DNA of 64,000 nucleotides from Maylandia zebra (lineage: Eukaryota; Chordata; Actinopteri; Cichliformes; Cichlidae). A program made the translations under genes and the position numbers. The notes under the pieces were generated by a model, which had not been told where the DNA came from, ran no database searches, and worked only from the letters and a program-made list of their open reading frames with translations. How positions within the stretch are numbered: position 1 is the first letter of the stretch; every line of letters starts with the position of its first letter. The stretch lies in contig NC_135177.1 in NCBI RefSeq assembly GCF_041146795.1, positions 24,370,060-24,434,059 on the forward strand, in the 5' to 3' direction. This document shows positions 22,790 through 37,799 of this stretch, piece after piece.

Positions 22790-23480
22790 ATATGTCCTTC
22801 TTCAGAACACCAGTGTGCTTGAACTTCAGCACAGAAAAGAAAGCCTGATATTCTGGTAGAGAGCAGAATTCACGGTTCCCTCAATTACAGCAAATCATCC
22901 AGGTCCCGAAGCAGCAAAGCAGCCCCACTAAAACCATCATGTTTGAGTGTCGGTGTGATGTTCTTTTTATGAAATGCTGTTTTAATTTTATGTCAGATGT
23001 AACAGGACTCAAACCCTCTACAAAGCTCAGCTTTTGTCTCATCAGTCCACAGAACAGTTTCCCAAAAGTCTTGGAGATCATCAAGATGTTTTTTTGGCAA
23101 ATGTGTGATCTTTTTGGTTAGCGCTCTCCCATGTGCGCCATTTTTGCCCAGCCTCTTTCTTGTTGTTAAATCATGAACTCTGATCCTTTGACTGAGGCAA
23201 GTGAAGCCTGCAGTTCTTTAGATGTTCTGGGTTCTTTTGTGACCTCCTGGATGAGTCATTGATGTACTCTTGGAGTAATTTTGATAGATTGATCACTCCT
23301 GGGAAGCTTCACTGCTGTTCCAGGTTTTCTTAATTTGTAGATAAGTCTTATAAAAGGTTTTATAACCCTTTAGAGACTGACAGATATCAGTGAGTTTGTT
23401 TCTCAGCTGTTATATCAGGGTATGCCGTGTAGCTTTTTAGATTTATGTATTTTTAGCCTACTTCATTTTTTCAGACAAGT
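22790..23480 (-). mobile_element. Decayed Tc1-like transposon, antisense
   Basis: On the + strand it reads as reverse-complemented Tc1 transposase: CTTTTGTCTCATCAGTCCAC near 23031, CAGTTTCCCAAAAGTCTTGG, ATCATCAAGATGTTTTTTTG, GTGAAGCCTGCAGTTCTTTA near 23201, GTTCTTTTGTGACCTCCTGG and TCACTCCTGGGAAG. These are well-known segments of a teleost Tc1 subfamily (from memory). Numerous small lesions; no usable frame. Confidence 0.7.
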
Positions 23481-23937
23481 TCTATTTAAAATATTGTATA
23501 TGATCCTGTATGGGGTTTTTTCTTGGCTGTTTATTCTTGTCTGCTGACAAAACACACACACACTCTCACATACATTCACTTCATCATCCCAGCTTCAAAG
23601 CCCTTCCTGTTCAGGCCTGGCCCCGATATTGCTCACAGCAGGATATCAGCTGTAAGCCTGTTCAGTTGATTTCTCCTGTTCATTCCAGCAACTTTTTCAA
23701 CTCAGTTTTTGAAGTTTTCAGTTAGGAAATAACAATCATTGCCTCCATATAAGGACCCATATGTCAACAAACCCCTGAACTCATTGCCCCAACTCTGGGA
23801 AAAGCTTGTGAGGGAAGAAGTGTAAAGAGCTTGGGTACATACATGTCAACAAAACAGCAACCACAACAAAGAGAGGAGGCAGGAGGGAAAGGAGTCCCAG
23901 GATTAAAGGAGAAATTGTGGAAATTATAGTTATTATA

Positions 23938-24215
23938 AGGGCAGCATGGTGGCACAGTGGTTAGCACTGTTGCCTCACAGCAAGAATGTCCTGACTTCAA
24001 TTGCACCATCAGGCCAGGGTCTTTCTGTGTGTTGTGCCCGTGTCTGTGTAGGTTCTCTGCAGGTACTCCAGCTTCCTCCCACAGTCCAAAGACATGCAGT
24101 TAGTGGGGTTTGGTTAACTGGATACACTAAATTGCCCATAGGTGTGAATAGTCTATGTGTTAGCCCTGCGACAGACTAGTGGCCTGTCCAGGGTGTACCC
24201 TGCCTCTCGCCCTAA
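23938..24215 (+). mobile_element. tRNA-headed interspersed repeat (SINE-like)
   Basis: Begins GGGCAGCATGGTGGCACAGT with GGTTAGCACTGTTGCCTCAC, a box-A-like tRNA head, and continues through TTCCTCCCACAGTCCAAAGA, AAATTGCCCATAGGTGTGAA and GGCCTGTCCAGGGTGTACCC. This is one of the most frequent dispersed repeats in teleosts (from memory). Whether it is a true SINE or a fragment of a larger element I cannot tell. A worn relative lies at 57085-57345. Confidence 0.65.
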
Positions 24216-24424
24216 GAAATCATCAATGGCAGCCATTCCTTTCGGTATGCTTGATGACCTATTTCTTTGCTTTATCCATACTTTTTTCTTCACATCGTTC
24301 TGCCAAAAGCTGGTTTCATCTATGCATTTTTCAGGCTTGTGCAGGCTCTTTTAAAGTCAAATCTGACCTTCTTGTTCTTGAGTGTAACAAGTGTTTTTCA
24401 CCTTCTTGTAAACCTTTTGCATTT

Positions 24425-24900
24425 CCTTTCATGAGGGCATCTCTTGATTGTTGACAATCACACATCTACTTTGTCCAACCACTGGTAGGACCTGGATGTC
24501 AGCCACTTCCTCTATCTGCCGGTGGTACATACCGTGCAGGAGCTTACTTATCCTTCCATGATGGTTCCTCCTATTTATTGGGTTTCTGCTGCCTGAGGCA
24601 TTCACTGAGCACATGGTCAGTTGGGGCTGTCTTCCTGATGTATTCATGGATGTTTTTTGTCTCATCCTGGACTGTGGTACTGACACTCCCCCAGCCGCCT
24701 TCCTTCTGCTTAGCATACAGCCTCAGAATGCTGGACTTGGGGTGAAACCCTCCATGCATGGTAAGGTGGTCTTCCTGGTCTCGATGTCAGTGGCTTCCAT
24801 CTCCTCCTTTGGCCAACTTATTATCCCAGCAGGGTACCTGATCATGGGGAGGGCGTAGGTTTTGATAGCCCAGAACTTGTTCTTACTGAATAGGATAAGA
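24425..24900 (-). mobile_element. Older partial copy of the endonuclease LINE
   Basis: Antisense segment that matches the neighbouring element at about 25730-26150. The - strand encodes MHGGFHPKSSILRLYAKQKE, then TTVQDETKNIHEYIRKTAPT and LHGMYHRQIEEVADIQ, but in several frames. It is more eroded than the adjacent copy, so it predates it. It covers the region after the reverse transcriptase and before the endonuclease. Confidence 0.8.
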
Positions 24901-25047
24901 GACCTATGATTGTGTTGAAAGCAATCACATGTTGATTGTACACCACCCTTTTATAATCAGAGACAGAAGTACTTTGTATGTATATATATATAAAAAAAAA
25001 CACCCAGCACGCCCCTGCGGGCGGTTTATCCTTCAAGCTCGGGTCCT

Positions 25048-26748
25048 CTACCAGAGGCCTGGGAGCTTGAGGGTCCTGCGCAGTATCTTAGCTGTTCCCA
25101 GGACTGCGCTCTTCTGGACAGAGATCTCCGATGTTATTCCCGGGATCTGCTGGAGCCACTCGCCTAGCTTGGGAGTCACCGCACCTAGTGCTCCGATTAC
25201 CACGGGGACCACCGTTACCTTCACCCTCCACATCCTCTCGAGCTCTTCTCTGAGCCCTTGGTATTTCTCCAGCTTCTCGTGTTCCTTCTTCCTGATATTG
25301 CTGTCATTCGGAACCGCTACATCGATCACTACGGCCGTCTTCTTCTGTTTGTCTACCACCACTATGTCCGGTTGGTTAGCCACCACCATTTTGTCCGTCT
25401 GTATCTGGAAGTCCCACAGGATCTTAGCTCGGTCATTCTCCACCACCCTTGGGGGCATCTCCCATTTTGACCTCGGGACTTCCAGGTTATACTCGGCACA
25501 GATGTTCCTGTACACTATGCCGGCCACTTGGTTATGGCGTTCCATGTATGCCTTGCCTGCTAGCATCTTGCACCCTGCTGTTATGTGCTGGATTGTCTCT
25601 GGGGCATCTTTACACAGCCTGCACCTGGGGTCTTGCCTGGTGTGATAGACCCCAGCCTCTATGGATCTTGTGCTCAGAGCTTGTTCTTGTGCTGCCATGA
25701 TTAGTGCCTCTGTGCTGTCTTTCAGTCCAGCTTTGTCCAGCCACTGGTAGGATTTCTGGATATCAGCCACCTCCTCTATCTGCCGGTGGTACATACCGTG
25801 CAGGGGCCTGTCCTTCCATGATGGTTCCTCGTCTCCCTCCTCTTTCTTGGGTTTTTGCTGCCTGAGGTATTCACTGAGCACTCGGTCAGTTGGGGCCATC
25901 TTCCCAATGTATTCTTGGATGTTCGTTGTCTCATCCTGGACTGTGGTGCTGACACTCACCAGTCCCCGGCCCCCTTCCTTCCGCTTAGCGTACAGCCTCA
26001 GGGTGCTGGACTTGGGGTGAAACCCTCCATGCATGGTAAGCAGCTTTCTTGTCTTTATGTCAGTGGCTTCTATCTCCTCCTTTGGCCAGCCTATTACCCC
26101 AGCAGGGTACCTGATCACGGGCAGGGCGTACGTGTTGATGGCCCAGATCTTGTTCTTACCATTCAGCTGACTCCTCAGGACTTGCCTGACCCTCTGCAGG
26201 TACTTGGTGGTTGCAGCTTTTCTAGTGGCCTCTTCATGGTTCCCATTCGCCTGCGGGATCCCCAAGTACTTGTAACTGTCCTCTATGTCTGCAATGTTGC
26301 CTTCTGGTAGTTCAATCCCCTCAGTTCTGACTACCTTCCCTCTCTTTGTTACCATCCGACTACACTTCTCCAGTCCGAACGACATTCCAATGTCATTGCT
26401 GTATAGCCTGGTAGTGTGGATTAGTGAATCGATGTCTCGTTCACTCTTGGCATACAGCTTGATGTCATCCATGTACAGGAGGTGGCTGATAACTGCTCCG
26501 TTCCGTAGTCGGTATCCGTAGCCAGTCTTGTTAATGATCTCACTGAGGGGGTTCAGGCCTATGCAGAACAGCAGTGGGGACAGAGCATCTCCTTGGTAGA
26601 TCCCGCACTTGATGGTGACTTGTGCTATGGGCTTGGAGTTGGCCTCTAGTGTTGTACGCCACATCCCCATTGAGTTCCTGATGAAGGCTCTTAGGGTCCC
26701 ATTGATCTTGTACAATTCTAGGCATTCCAGTATCCAGCTGTGGGGCAT
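25048..26748 (-). pseudogene. LINE reverse transcriptase (palm onward) plus endonuclease frame
   Basis: Open frame of 566 codons from MPHSWILECLELYKINGTLR to ILRRTLKLPGLW. The YMDD catalytic box (LLYMDDIKLYA) lies near residue 93 and the Cys/His knuckle CRLCKDAPETIQHITAGC near residue 378. The PD...D..K endonuclease core begins near residue 458. The end appears natural. It lacks the upstream N-terminal reverse transcriptase motifs, which marks it as the surviving part of a deleted LINE rather than a host gene. Confidence 0.85.
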
Positions 26749-27202
26749 TGAGTCATAGGCCTTCTTGTAATCAATCCAGGCAGTGCACAGGTTGGTCAGT
26801 CTGGTCTTGCAGTCTCGGCTGACTGTTCTGTCTACCAGTAGCTGGTGTTATGCGCCTCTGGTATTCTTGCCAATTCCTTTCTGTGTCCCGCTCATGTATT
26901 GACCCACCTTTGCTGGTTCTGTGGAGAACAGCTGGTTTATTCTCCTGCCTTCTATCTCTCTGGTGTACCTCCTCAAGCGGCTGGCCAAAGCTGTGAGTCT
27001 TTGCTTGGCAGTATGGACAGCTTGCTGTATTTCTTAGGCACCTTATTTGTCGCACCTTTCTGCAACTCCGTTAGTTGGCTAACCTCCCTCTGTGCTACTT
27101 TGATCTTGCCCTCTAGCCTCCTTCTCCATGGAGGGTACTGCCCCTTGTGGCTGTTCAACTTGTAGCCAAGCATCTCACTGATCACTGCTGCCGTATTGTA
27201 GA

Positions 27203-27823
27203 TCAGCTTGTTAGTGTCGGTAATCGTGGTTGTAGTGCTGCATTAACATCATCTAGCAGACCTTCTGAGGGTACTTCACGTAATCTTGGTAACCGGCTAC
27301 GGGGGATCCAGGTTTCAAGCTTGGCCATGATCCTATTTTTCAGGTCAGTTCCTCTCGCACTCAACGATCCTTCTCCTATCGCACTTGGGGCTATGTACCC
27401 AATCTCGGGTGGGGGTGATATCGCCCCCCTGACCTGGCGTCCTGACTCCTCCTTGCCGTAGCATTTGTGTTGTACCTCGTCAATCTCTAGCTGTGAGAGC
27501 AGTCCCTTCTTTCGAATGTTGGAACACTGAGCTACTAATTGTTTCGCCGTCATTGTGGATGTTGGGTATCGAAGAATCCATAGGTCCCTCATCCTATTCA
27601 TGTAGCCCCTTCCGCCGGGGTTACTTGCGTAGTAGCATTCCAACAACGCCCTGTTTTCGTCTCTTGCCCACCGATGCCTTCTTGTTCCAGTAGCCCACTT
27701 TTCGTCAGGGTGCCCTGGTTCCTCAACACCTGACGCGGACCTTGTTGATCCGGGCGACGTCCGAGCCGGCATGCCTTCATATTTATCTGTCTCGCTCATG
27801 TCTGCGGTAGGCTTGCTTAGCAT
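27203..27823 (-). pseudogene. LINE N-terminal frame with Myb-like motif
   Basis: A 206-codon frame with Trp-based spacing (RHRWARDENRALLECYYASN, DLWILRYPTSTMTAKQLVAQ, CSNIRKKGLLSQLE) that resembles a Myb/SANT-like DNA-binding segment, as expected near the N-terminus of site-selective LINEs. It ends early at a shifted frame: the following LGYKLNSHKGQYPPWRRRLE is in another frame from about 27185. Confidence 0.7.
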
Positions 27824-27860
27824 AGGGGGTCTAGCCTTAGGACCCTTACTGGATACAGAC

Positions 27861-27936
27861 GCCCCAGGCAGGAATCGAACTTGCGATCCTCTGTTCCAAA
27901 GGTGTGTAGTCTAACCACTACGCTATCCAGCTGCCC
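27861..27936 (-). other. tRNA-like sequence at the LINE 5' end
   Basis: Seventy-six bases on the - strand begin GGGCAGCTGGATAGCGTAGT with a box-A-like GGTTAGACTACAC, then a box-B-like GCAAGTTCGATTCCTGC. The T arm can fold with one mismatch, but the acceptor and anticodon stems do not pair properly. It is therefore tRNA-derived promoter-like sequence, not a functional tRNA gene. Confidence 0.6.
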
Positions 27937-28413
27937 TGGCCACATATGTATCGAGTCTTGCACAGAGTATAAGTGTTGAGTATTTTAGAGTAGCATAAAA
28001 ACTGGGACCAAAAATGACCTCATGAAGGCCTCCTGAGAGCGATTAGTGGTTTTATTGAAGCCTTCTTACAGTAAACAAGTTGTCATGACTGAAGTGGTCC
28101 ATGTGCTTTTGCTTTTATTAATTGTAAACAGTCTAAAAACAATAATTTCTCTACACAAACTTGTAACTGGCTTTAATTTCCCCGATTCATAAACCTTTCA
28201 CTGCCATGTCTGTTTTAGCTCAGCGCTGGGATTAAAAATAGCACTGCACTTCTTCTCTGCATGGCATTGTGCTAACAGGACCTCACTCCTGTAACATGAT
28301 ACTCCCTCTCCATTTTGAGAATACCACTGGGATTACCACTGTGTATATGGACACACAGCAGCCTCAAGTGCATGTGATGAAAGAGACGAGGCACTGGAAG
28401 AGTCTCTAAACCA

Positions 28414-28419
28414 TTTATT
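28414..28419 (-). terminator. tpi1 polyadenylation signal
   Basis: AATAAA on the coding strand, about 600 bases past the tpi1 stop. The same context (AAACATAATAAATGG-like) recurs at the second tpi copy (40002-40007). Confidence 0.6.
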
Positions 28420-29017
28420 ATGTTTCCTTACAGCTTTCCTACCCTTATTCCCATCAGCTGTGACACACAATGTGATGAACATAACTGACACTTTACTTTT
28501 GGCAGGACAACCAATGAGAGAATGGGTCACGCACAACTAGAGGGAGGTAAAAGCCACAGAAAAAAAAAACAAAAACAAAAGAAAACCCCAATCATAATTA
28601 CACAAGAGACGCCAGTAAAAAGACAGAGTTGATCGACATGAGCTGTGACACAGTTTTACACAGAAAAAAAGTTCATGAACTTTTACTTAAAGTGTGGACT
28701 GCCCGTCCACCTCAAGGTGTAATCGTCAGCCTTTACAGCTTGAGCACTGAGTTGCTTCTAGTTTGCACAGACTGTTCTCAGTGGACTTGACTGTTATCAG
28801 TGCAGTACAGTGTGTGTCAGCCTGTCCCTTTTCTTTGTGACAGAATACAACCCCCCGCCCCCCCAAAAAAAGGAAAATGAGGGAATGACATCATCACAAA
28901 TGCTTTGAATGAAAAAAAAAAAAAAGGGGGAAAGGACTAAGTGCTGAGAACGAGGGATGAAGAACTGGACCGTCTGGAGTTGGACTCTAATCCAGTCGCA
29001 TTGCAACTGCCCGCATT

Positions 29018-33164
<4,147 letters not shown>

Positions 33165-33250
33165 TTAGCCAAAGAGTGAAACGGTACTGAAAGTCCACTG
33201 GGGGTCCTTCTAGTCTGGGGTAAGAGAGCGGACGTTAATGAGCAGCTCGG

Positions 33251-33301
33251 GGTATTTATTAGCGTGAAGGTCTAACCCCTCCTCCCCCTCAGCGCCATTG
33301 G
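33251..33301 (-). promoter_or_regulatory. tpi1 core promoter (CCAAT and TATA-like)
   Basis: On the coding strand an upstream CCAATGG (33301-33295) is followed about 40 bases later by AATAAATACC (33260-33251), then about 110 bases to the ATG. The same pair at almost the same spacing recurs before the second tpi gene (45393-45342). Confidence 0.6.
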
Positions 33302-34034
33302 TTCACGCTGGTACGCCCGTAAAACGCGTTTCTGCCTCATTTTGAGGAAGAGGAAGAGGAGAATGTCATGCTGCGTTCAAGTGCCGTGCGGGAAAAGTAG
33401 CTTTTCCCTGGATGAACCCGTTAGTGAGGACAACAGATATGAAGTGAAGCAATCGACAGCCTTGTGTTATTTTCACTCCTTCTAATTAAAGAAAAGATGT
33501 TATTTTTTCTTATTTATTTTTTCATGTTTTTCTGAGTTAGTTTCCAGAGTGTGTTCGTTTTTATTCCTTAAATAGTTTTAATGTTAGCTCTTCTTAAGTA
33601 TATGTATTTAGGGCTGTGCAGGAATATCGGGAAACGATGCACCTTACCAATATGTAACACAACTACAGCTAACAAAAATATAAATAAACAGTTGCAAAAA
33701 AACATGTAGGGATTTTCTGTTTATCTACTCGTTTAAGATACTCGTTAACAACAGAGGAAGTTCATGGATGTAGTGTAATGAGGACATGCACAAGGTTAGT
33801 GTGATGTAGGGTGGGTGGTCGAAATACGGTGAGATGAATGCAGATGGTACGCTTTAGCGACATCTAAAGGGAGCATCCGAAAGAGGCAGTTATTACATTT
33901 AAGTAGTCTTGTTTCGATCAAATTTCAGCATTGATATGAATAGTATTAGCCTTTATTTCACCTGAATCCTCTAAATGATCAGACCTACGGTACCTTATTT
34001 TTTCCAATCATAAGTATCTCGCTTCTGTTACTCA

Positions 34035-34437
34035 GTCATGACGGTCAACCATTTGATTGGCTGTGACGACACCAATCCCGCCCACCCACTCATTGACGGC
34101 TTGTTCAAAAAACGTTGTGATTGGTGAACACTCGGGCCAGTTTTAAAGTATTTGCATATCCGGCATGCACTGCGCTAAAAATGCACTTTTTATACTTTTA
34201 AAGTATAACTTTCAAAGGGTTTCAGTTGATACATTGGCTGTACATGTATTTAAATATATTATAAATGAATATTTTTAAATATTTCCATTATTTCTGACAT
34301 CGTATTTTGCACCTACAGAATCACACCGTAACAACAGTGTCTGTGCCTGGTGTTCTAGTACCGATAGGTCTCGATGTCGTATCAGGAATCTTTGCTCTTA
34401 GATATTTGTCTAGTAGGTTTCTCATAAAGAGAAGCCC
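34035..34437 (+). repeat. Hairpin repeat, copy B
   Basis: Starts with TTTGATTGGCTGTGACGACA, CCCACCCACTC and GTTGTGATTGGTGA (34054-34125). It then runs into TTTCTGACATCG and the core 34324-34437, with the terminal hairpin at 34416-34436. Sequence after it (34440-34755) is similar to that after copy C, so B and C are a direct tandem duplication of a unit of about 0.6-0.75 kb. Confidence 0.75.
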
Positions 34438-34759
34438 TCACTCACGTGTGTAAAGGAAGCTCTGTAAGTCTATTCATGGGTAAGTAGAAGAACTCGTACC
34501 TCATCTAGAGCCTATTTTACTCTCATACTTCAATTTGTGTTACACTTATAAGATACAGACGGGCTCAAGCAGCGTTGTCCAGCAAATAGTATTAATAAAA
34601 TAACACACAAAAATATGCAACATAAGGTAAACATATGCGTTCTTCGGTAGCTCTGGTGGAATAAAATCTATATTGTGAGCCTCTTAGCTCTTGAACTCTT
34701 ATCTGACTTCTCTTGTAAAACTACGTGATTTTTAAGACTGTTTAATGTCACTGTTTAAA

Positions 34760-35003
34760 ATCTCCTTTGTGTACGAGTGATCTGTGCCTGTGAGTAGTAA
34801 CCGCCCGCCTTTTGATTGGCCATAGTGACACAAGTCCCACCCACTTCGAGAAGACTTCGTGATTGGTGAAAGTCACTGGCGCTTTATACCACCATAACAA
34901 CAGTGTCTGTGCCTGGCGTCCTAGTACCAATAGATTTCAACTCAACGACAGGAATCTTTGCTCTTTGATATTTGTCTAGCAGGTTTCTCATAAAGAGAGG
35001 CCC
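34760..35003 (+). repeat. Hairpin repeat, copy C
   Basis: Has TTTGATTGGCCATAGTGACA, CAAGTCCCACCCACTTCGAG and GTGATTGGTGAAAGTCA upstream, and the core at 34890-35003. The hairpin (34982-35002) carries an A-to-G change that replaces a T-A pair by T-G, so the stem still pairs. Confidence 0.75.
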
Positions 35004-35499
35004 TCTTACGTGTTTAAAGAAAGCTAAATTGACATCTGATCTTTCATAAAAAGCAGCTTAAAGTTGTCTGTAGAGTTATTATTACTGAGTCCCATAACTA
35101 GTTTCTCTTTCACTTTAATTTCATTTCGGATTACACTTATTTACTTATTTACGCTCAAACAGCGTTGTCCAGCAAAAAATATCGATAAAATAACACGCTT
35201 CACTGAAAACTTAAAGTGAACATGCGTATTCTTCAGTAGCCCTGCAGGAATAAAATCTATAGCTAATGTGAGCCTAACTCTTATCTGACTGCTCTCGTAA
35301 AACTACGTGATCTGTTTAATGTCACTGTTTAATGTTGTAGGCCAGTGTTAAAGAGGCTTCAAAAACCAAAAAGAATTCCTCTGAAAATGATCAGGTCCAA
35401 GGTCCTGAAGCAACTATTCTAGTTACATTTTAGTGTGAGACTAAAATTACAGTAGTAATGAAATTACAACTCTTATAAAAGGTTATAAAAATGAGACAA

Positions 35500-35845
35500 G
35501 ACACAGAAATAGTCTCTAAACCATTTTAAATTTATTTTGTTTCCTTACAGCTTTCCACTCCTGTCCCTTTTCTTTGGGACAAAATATAACCAAGTAAAAA
35601 AAATAAAATAAAAATAATAATAAAGGAGAAGAAGGGAATGACATCTTCACACAAATATTTTGAATGAAAAAGGGGAAGAGGACTAAGTGTTGAGAGCTGG
35701 GGATGAAGAACTGGACCATCTGAATGGACTCGAACTCTAAACCGCTCGCATTGGCCTTGGCGTTGATTATGCTGATAAACACTGGCTTCGGGGAGCCTTT
35801 GCCCACAATGAAACCATCAATGTCCTTCTGGCCAGCAAGTTGAAA
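35500..35845 (-). pseudogene. tpi 3'-end fragment (last exon and 3' UTR)
   Basis: The - strand encodes [20 protein letters not shown], then VFISIINAKA (about 35840-35750), equivalent to most of tpi exon 7. The natural stop is lost and the frame runs on into the former 3' UTR, which is also recognisable (35500-35750). It carries the VGKG form seen in the second tpi gene rather than the VGGA of tpi1. It therefore shares ancestry with the second copy. The exon 5' part and all other exons are absent, and hairpin repeat D starts at the break. Confidence 0.85.
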
Positions 35846-36073
35846 ATCACTTTTGTGTACAAGTGATCTGTGCCTGTCGTTTGATTGGCCATAGTGATAC
35901 AAGTCCCACCCCCTGCGTGACTACTTCTTGATTGGTGGAAGTCAGTGGCGCTTTATACCACCATAACAACAGTGTCTGTGCCTGGTGTTGTAGTGATTAC
36001 AATGGGTAGGTTGAGAACAGGATTCTTAGCTCTTAGAAAGTTGTCTAGAAGGTTTCTCATAAAGAGAAGCCCC
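35845..36073 (+). repeat. Hairpin repeat, copy D
   Basis: Directly abuts the tpi exon fragment. It shares with copy C the lead-in GTGTACAAGTGATCTGTGCC and TTTGATTGGCCATAGTGATA. The core is at 35960-36073 with the hairpin at 36051-36071. Confidence 0.75.
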
Positions 36074-36244
36074 CCCCCCTCTTCGTAAAGCAAAGCTGTT
36101 CCTGTATGTCCTCCCTCTTTACATCCGTGAATCTTCTTTGTGGTCTTTTTCTTTTCTGGCTGCTTGGCAGCTTTAATTAAACTTATATCAAGAAAATCGA
36201 ATCAAGAAACAGGAAGACTGTTACACAATAATATGATTTTGTCA

Positions 36245-36440
36245 CTGTGTCAGTTAGTGATGGCCAAATGAAGCTTTCCGAAGCACTGGAGCTTGTATTG
36301 AAAAACGGTTCATTACTCGAAGCTTTTCAACACAGTCCTCTCCGGTGACATCTGGTGGTGAAAATTTTGAAGAGCAGCTTGAATCTGCAAAATAAAACGG
36401 ACTGCTCAATTATCAGTGCTCACTCAAGAGTGGAGTTCTC
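36245..36440 (+). mobile_element. hAT-type transposon end
   Basis: CAGTTAGTGATGGCCAAATG, AAGCTTTCCGAAGCACTGGA, CGGTTCATTACTCGAAGCTT and GTGACATCTGGTGGTGAAAA match the terminal region of a widespread teleost hAT element (from memory). No transposase frame; the partner end was not found. Confidence 0.55.
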
Positions 36441-36795
36441 TCTGATATTGGGCCACCGTTCCGTTGCTTTGAACATGTAATTGGTTTTGTTTTCTCGATT
36501 GGGGGGGCTGAAAAAAATGTAATGCGTATTTGCGTAATACATTTTGATCAATAAACTTTCCCTATTTAAACATGCACTATGGTGTGGCCTTTCTTTGCTC
36601 ATAACTCCTTGATGTTGGTAAATACAATAAGTGAGCAATATATATAATATACATATGAGAATGCACAGCACATTATGGAGTATGCCCCTGCTGTGAAGTC
36701 CTGCCTCCATCTACTTGTCGTTTAATCACTGGACAGCTGGACAGGTTCATACAAAATATTAGATTAGGCCAATTGTCCTATACATATTTTTGACT

Positions 36796-37373
36796 TAGGG
36801 GTGGGATTGATTGTGAACTGGAAAGGGAAAATGCTTAGGAAGCTGAGTACGGCTGCATCGTCACTGATTTGTAGAATCATTTTGATTCGATACAGGATCC
36901 GATTCAATTTGATTGGAATCTGGAAAGTTTTGCCTCAGTCAGAAATATTACAATTCTGGTCATGTATCAGTATATATCCATAATTTCGTATCTATTAAAA
37001 GAAAGCTGACACATGTGAGACTTAATTAGAGATGTAAACAGAGAGTTATGAAACCTGCAGCTGCAGAAGCCAGCGAAAAAAAAAAAGAGGCAAACACAGC
37101 GCGGACCCGACGACGCACCAAAATCTGACTCTGACGCGTCGGGTCCGCGCTCTGTGTTTACGTTTGTATGCAGAATCCGTAAACCTGCTCCCAGTTACTG
37201 TTTTAGCTGCATGGTGTTTGACGACATGTTGTGAGGTTTAACCTGAGATGCTGGCGTTTCAGGCATAATAACGTTAATTTACAAATCGACACGGGATTTT
37301 AATGAATCAATATCACTTTATTCAATTTAGCATGGATTGTAATCAGAAAGGCGATAATCAAACCCCACCCCTA
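36796..37373. mobile_element. hAT-like MITE with TAGGGGTGGG ends
   Basis: Ten-base terminal inverted repeats, TAGGGGTGGG at 36796-36805 and CCCACCCCTA at 37364-37373, bound 578 bases without a transposase. Inside, 37098-37112 and 37137-37151 form a 15-bp GC-rich inverted repeat. The 8-bp flanks do not match, so no target-site duplication is visible and the superfamily remains inferred. Confidence 0.6.
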
Positions 37374-37799
37374 ATCAAGAACTTGCAAAGTAAAAACATG
37401 ATCAATGTAAGGTAGCCCTTTTGTTATTTACATTTAAAAAGAGGATTAGTGTTACTGTGCGCTGGCTGAGTCTGTTTCTTTTCTTAGAAATAGTTTCTCC
37501 TGCCCTGGAGAAAATCCACTTGCATGGAACAGAAGAGGCTGTGGAGTGCAGGAACTACACTGCAAGTTGGTAGATATGCAGGTATTCCTGGGTCCTGCAG
37601 ACTATCACCTAAAATCAATAAACAAAATGATTTTCTAAACTGTGTAGCAATGTAATGTACGTATAGTGTCAAATACATTTTTGTAGTCTTCATTAGCTTT
37701 AATTCACATGGAAGTGTTCCTAAAGTCATATGCTGTAATGATATTTACATTATGAAGGAGGACGTAGTAGAGAACACCATGAGAACGCTAAAGGGTGAA

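Larger units (their letters stand above)
24990..27940 (-). mobile_element. LINE with restriction-like endonuclease, internally deleted
   Basis: Non-LTR retrotransposon on the - strand, probably of the R4/Dong (Rex6-like) group. In element order it shows a tRNA-like 5' end (27936-27861), an N-terminal frame with a Myb-like motif (RHRWARDENRALLECYY, 27823-27203), then a reverse transcriptase and endonuclease frame (26748-25048, 566 codons). The latter has the core IYQGDALSPLLF, the catalytic YMDD, a CRLC...H...C knuckle and the endonuclease PDIVVVDKQKKTAVVIDVAV. The 3' UTR runs to about 24990. It is not intact: a frame change near 27210 ends the N-terminal frame, and around 26895-26915 the sequence jumps from STEPAKV to QYMSGTQKGIGK, so the fingers part of the reverse transcriptase appears deleted. 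It is therefore not autonomous. Confidence 0.85.

Noticed and set aside
25048-26748. The 566-codon - strand frame as a host gene
   Set aside because: YMDD reverse-transcriptase box, Cys/His knuckle and PD...K endonuclease, with LINE-type ends and a second worn copy nearby, show that it is a retrotransposon remnant.
27861-27936. Functional tRNA gene
   Set aside because: The boxes and length fit, but the acceptor and anticodon stems do not pair and it sits at the head of a LINE.
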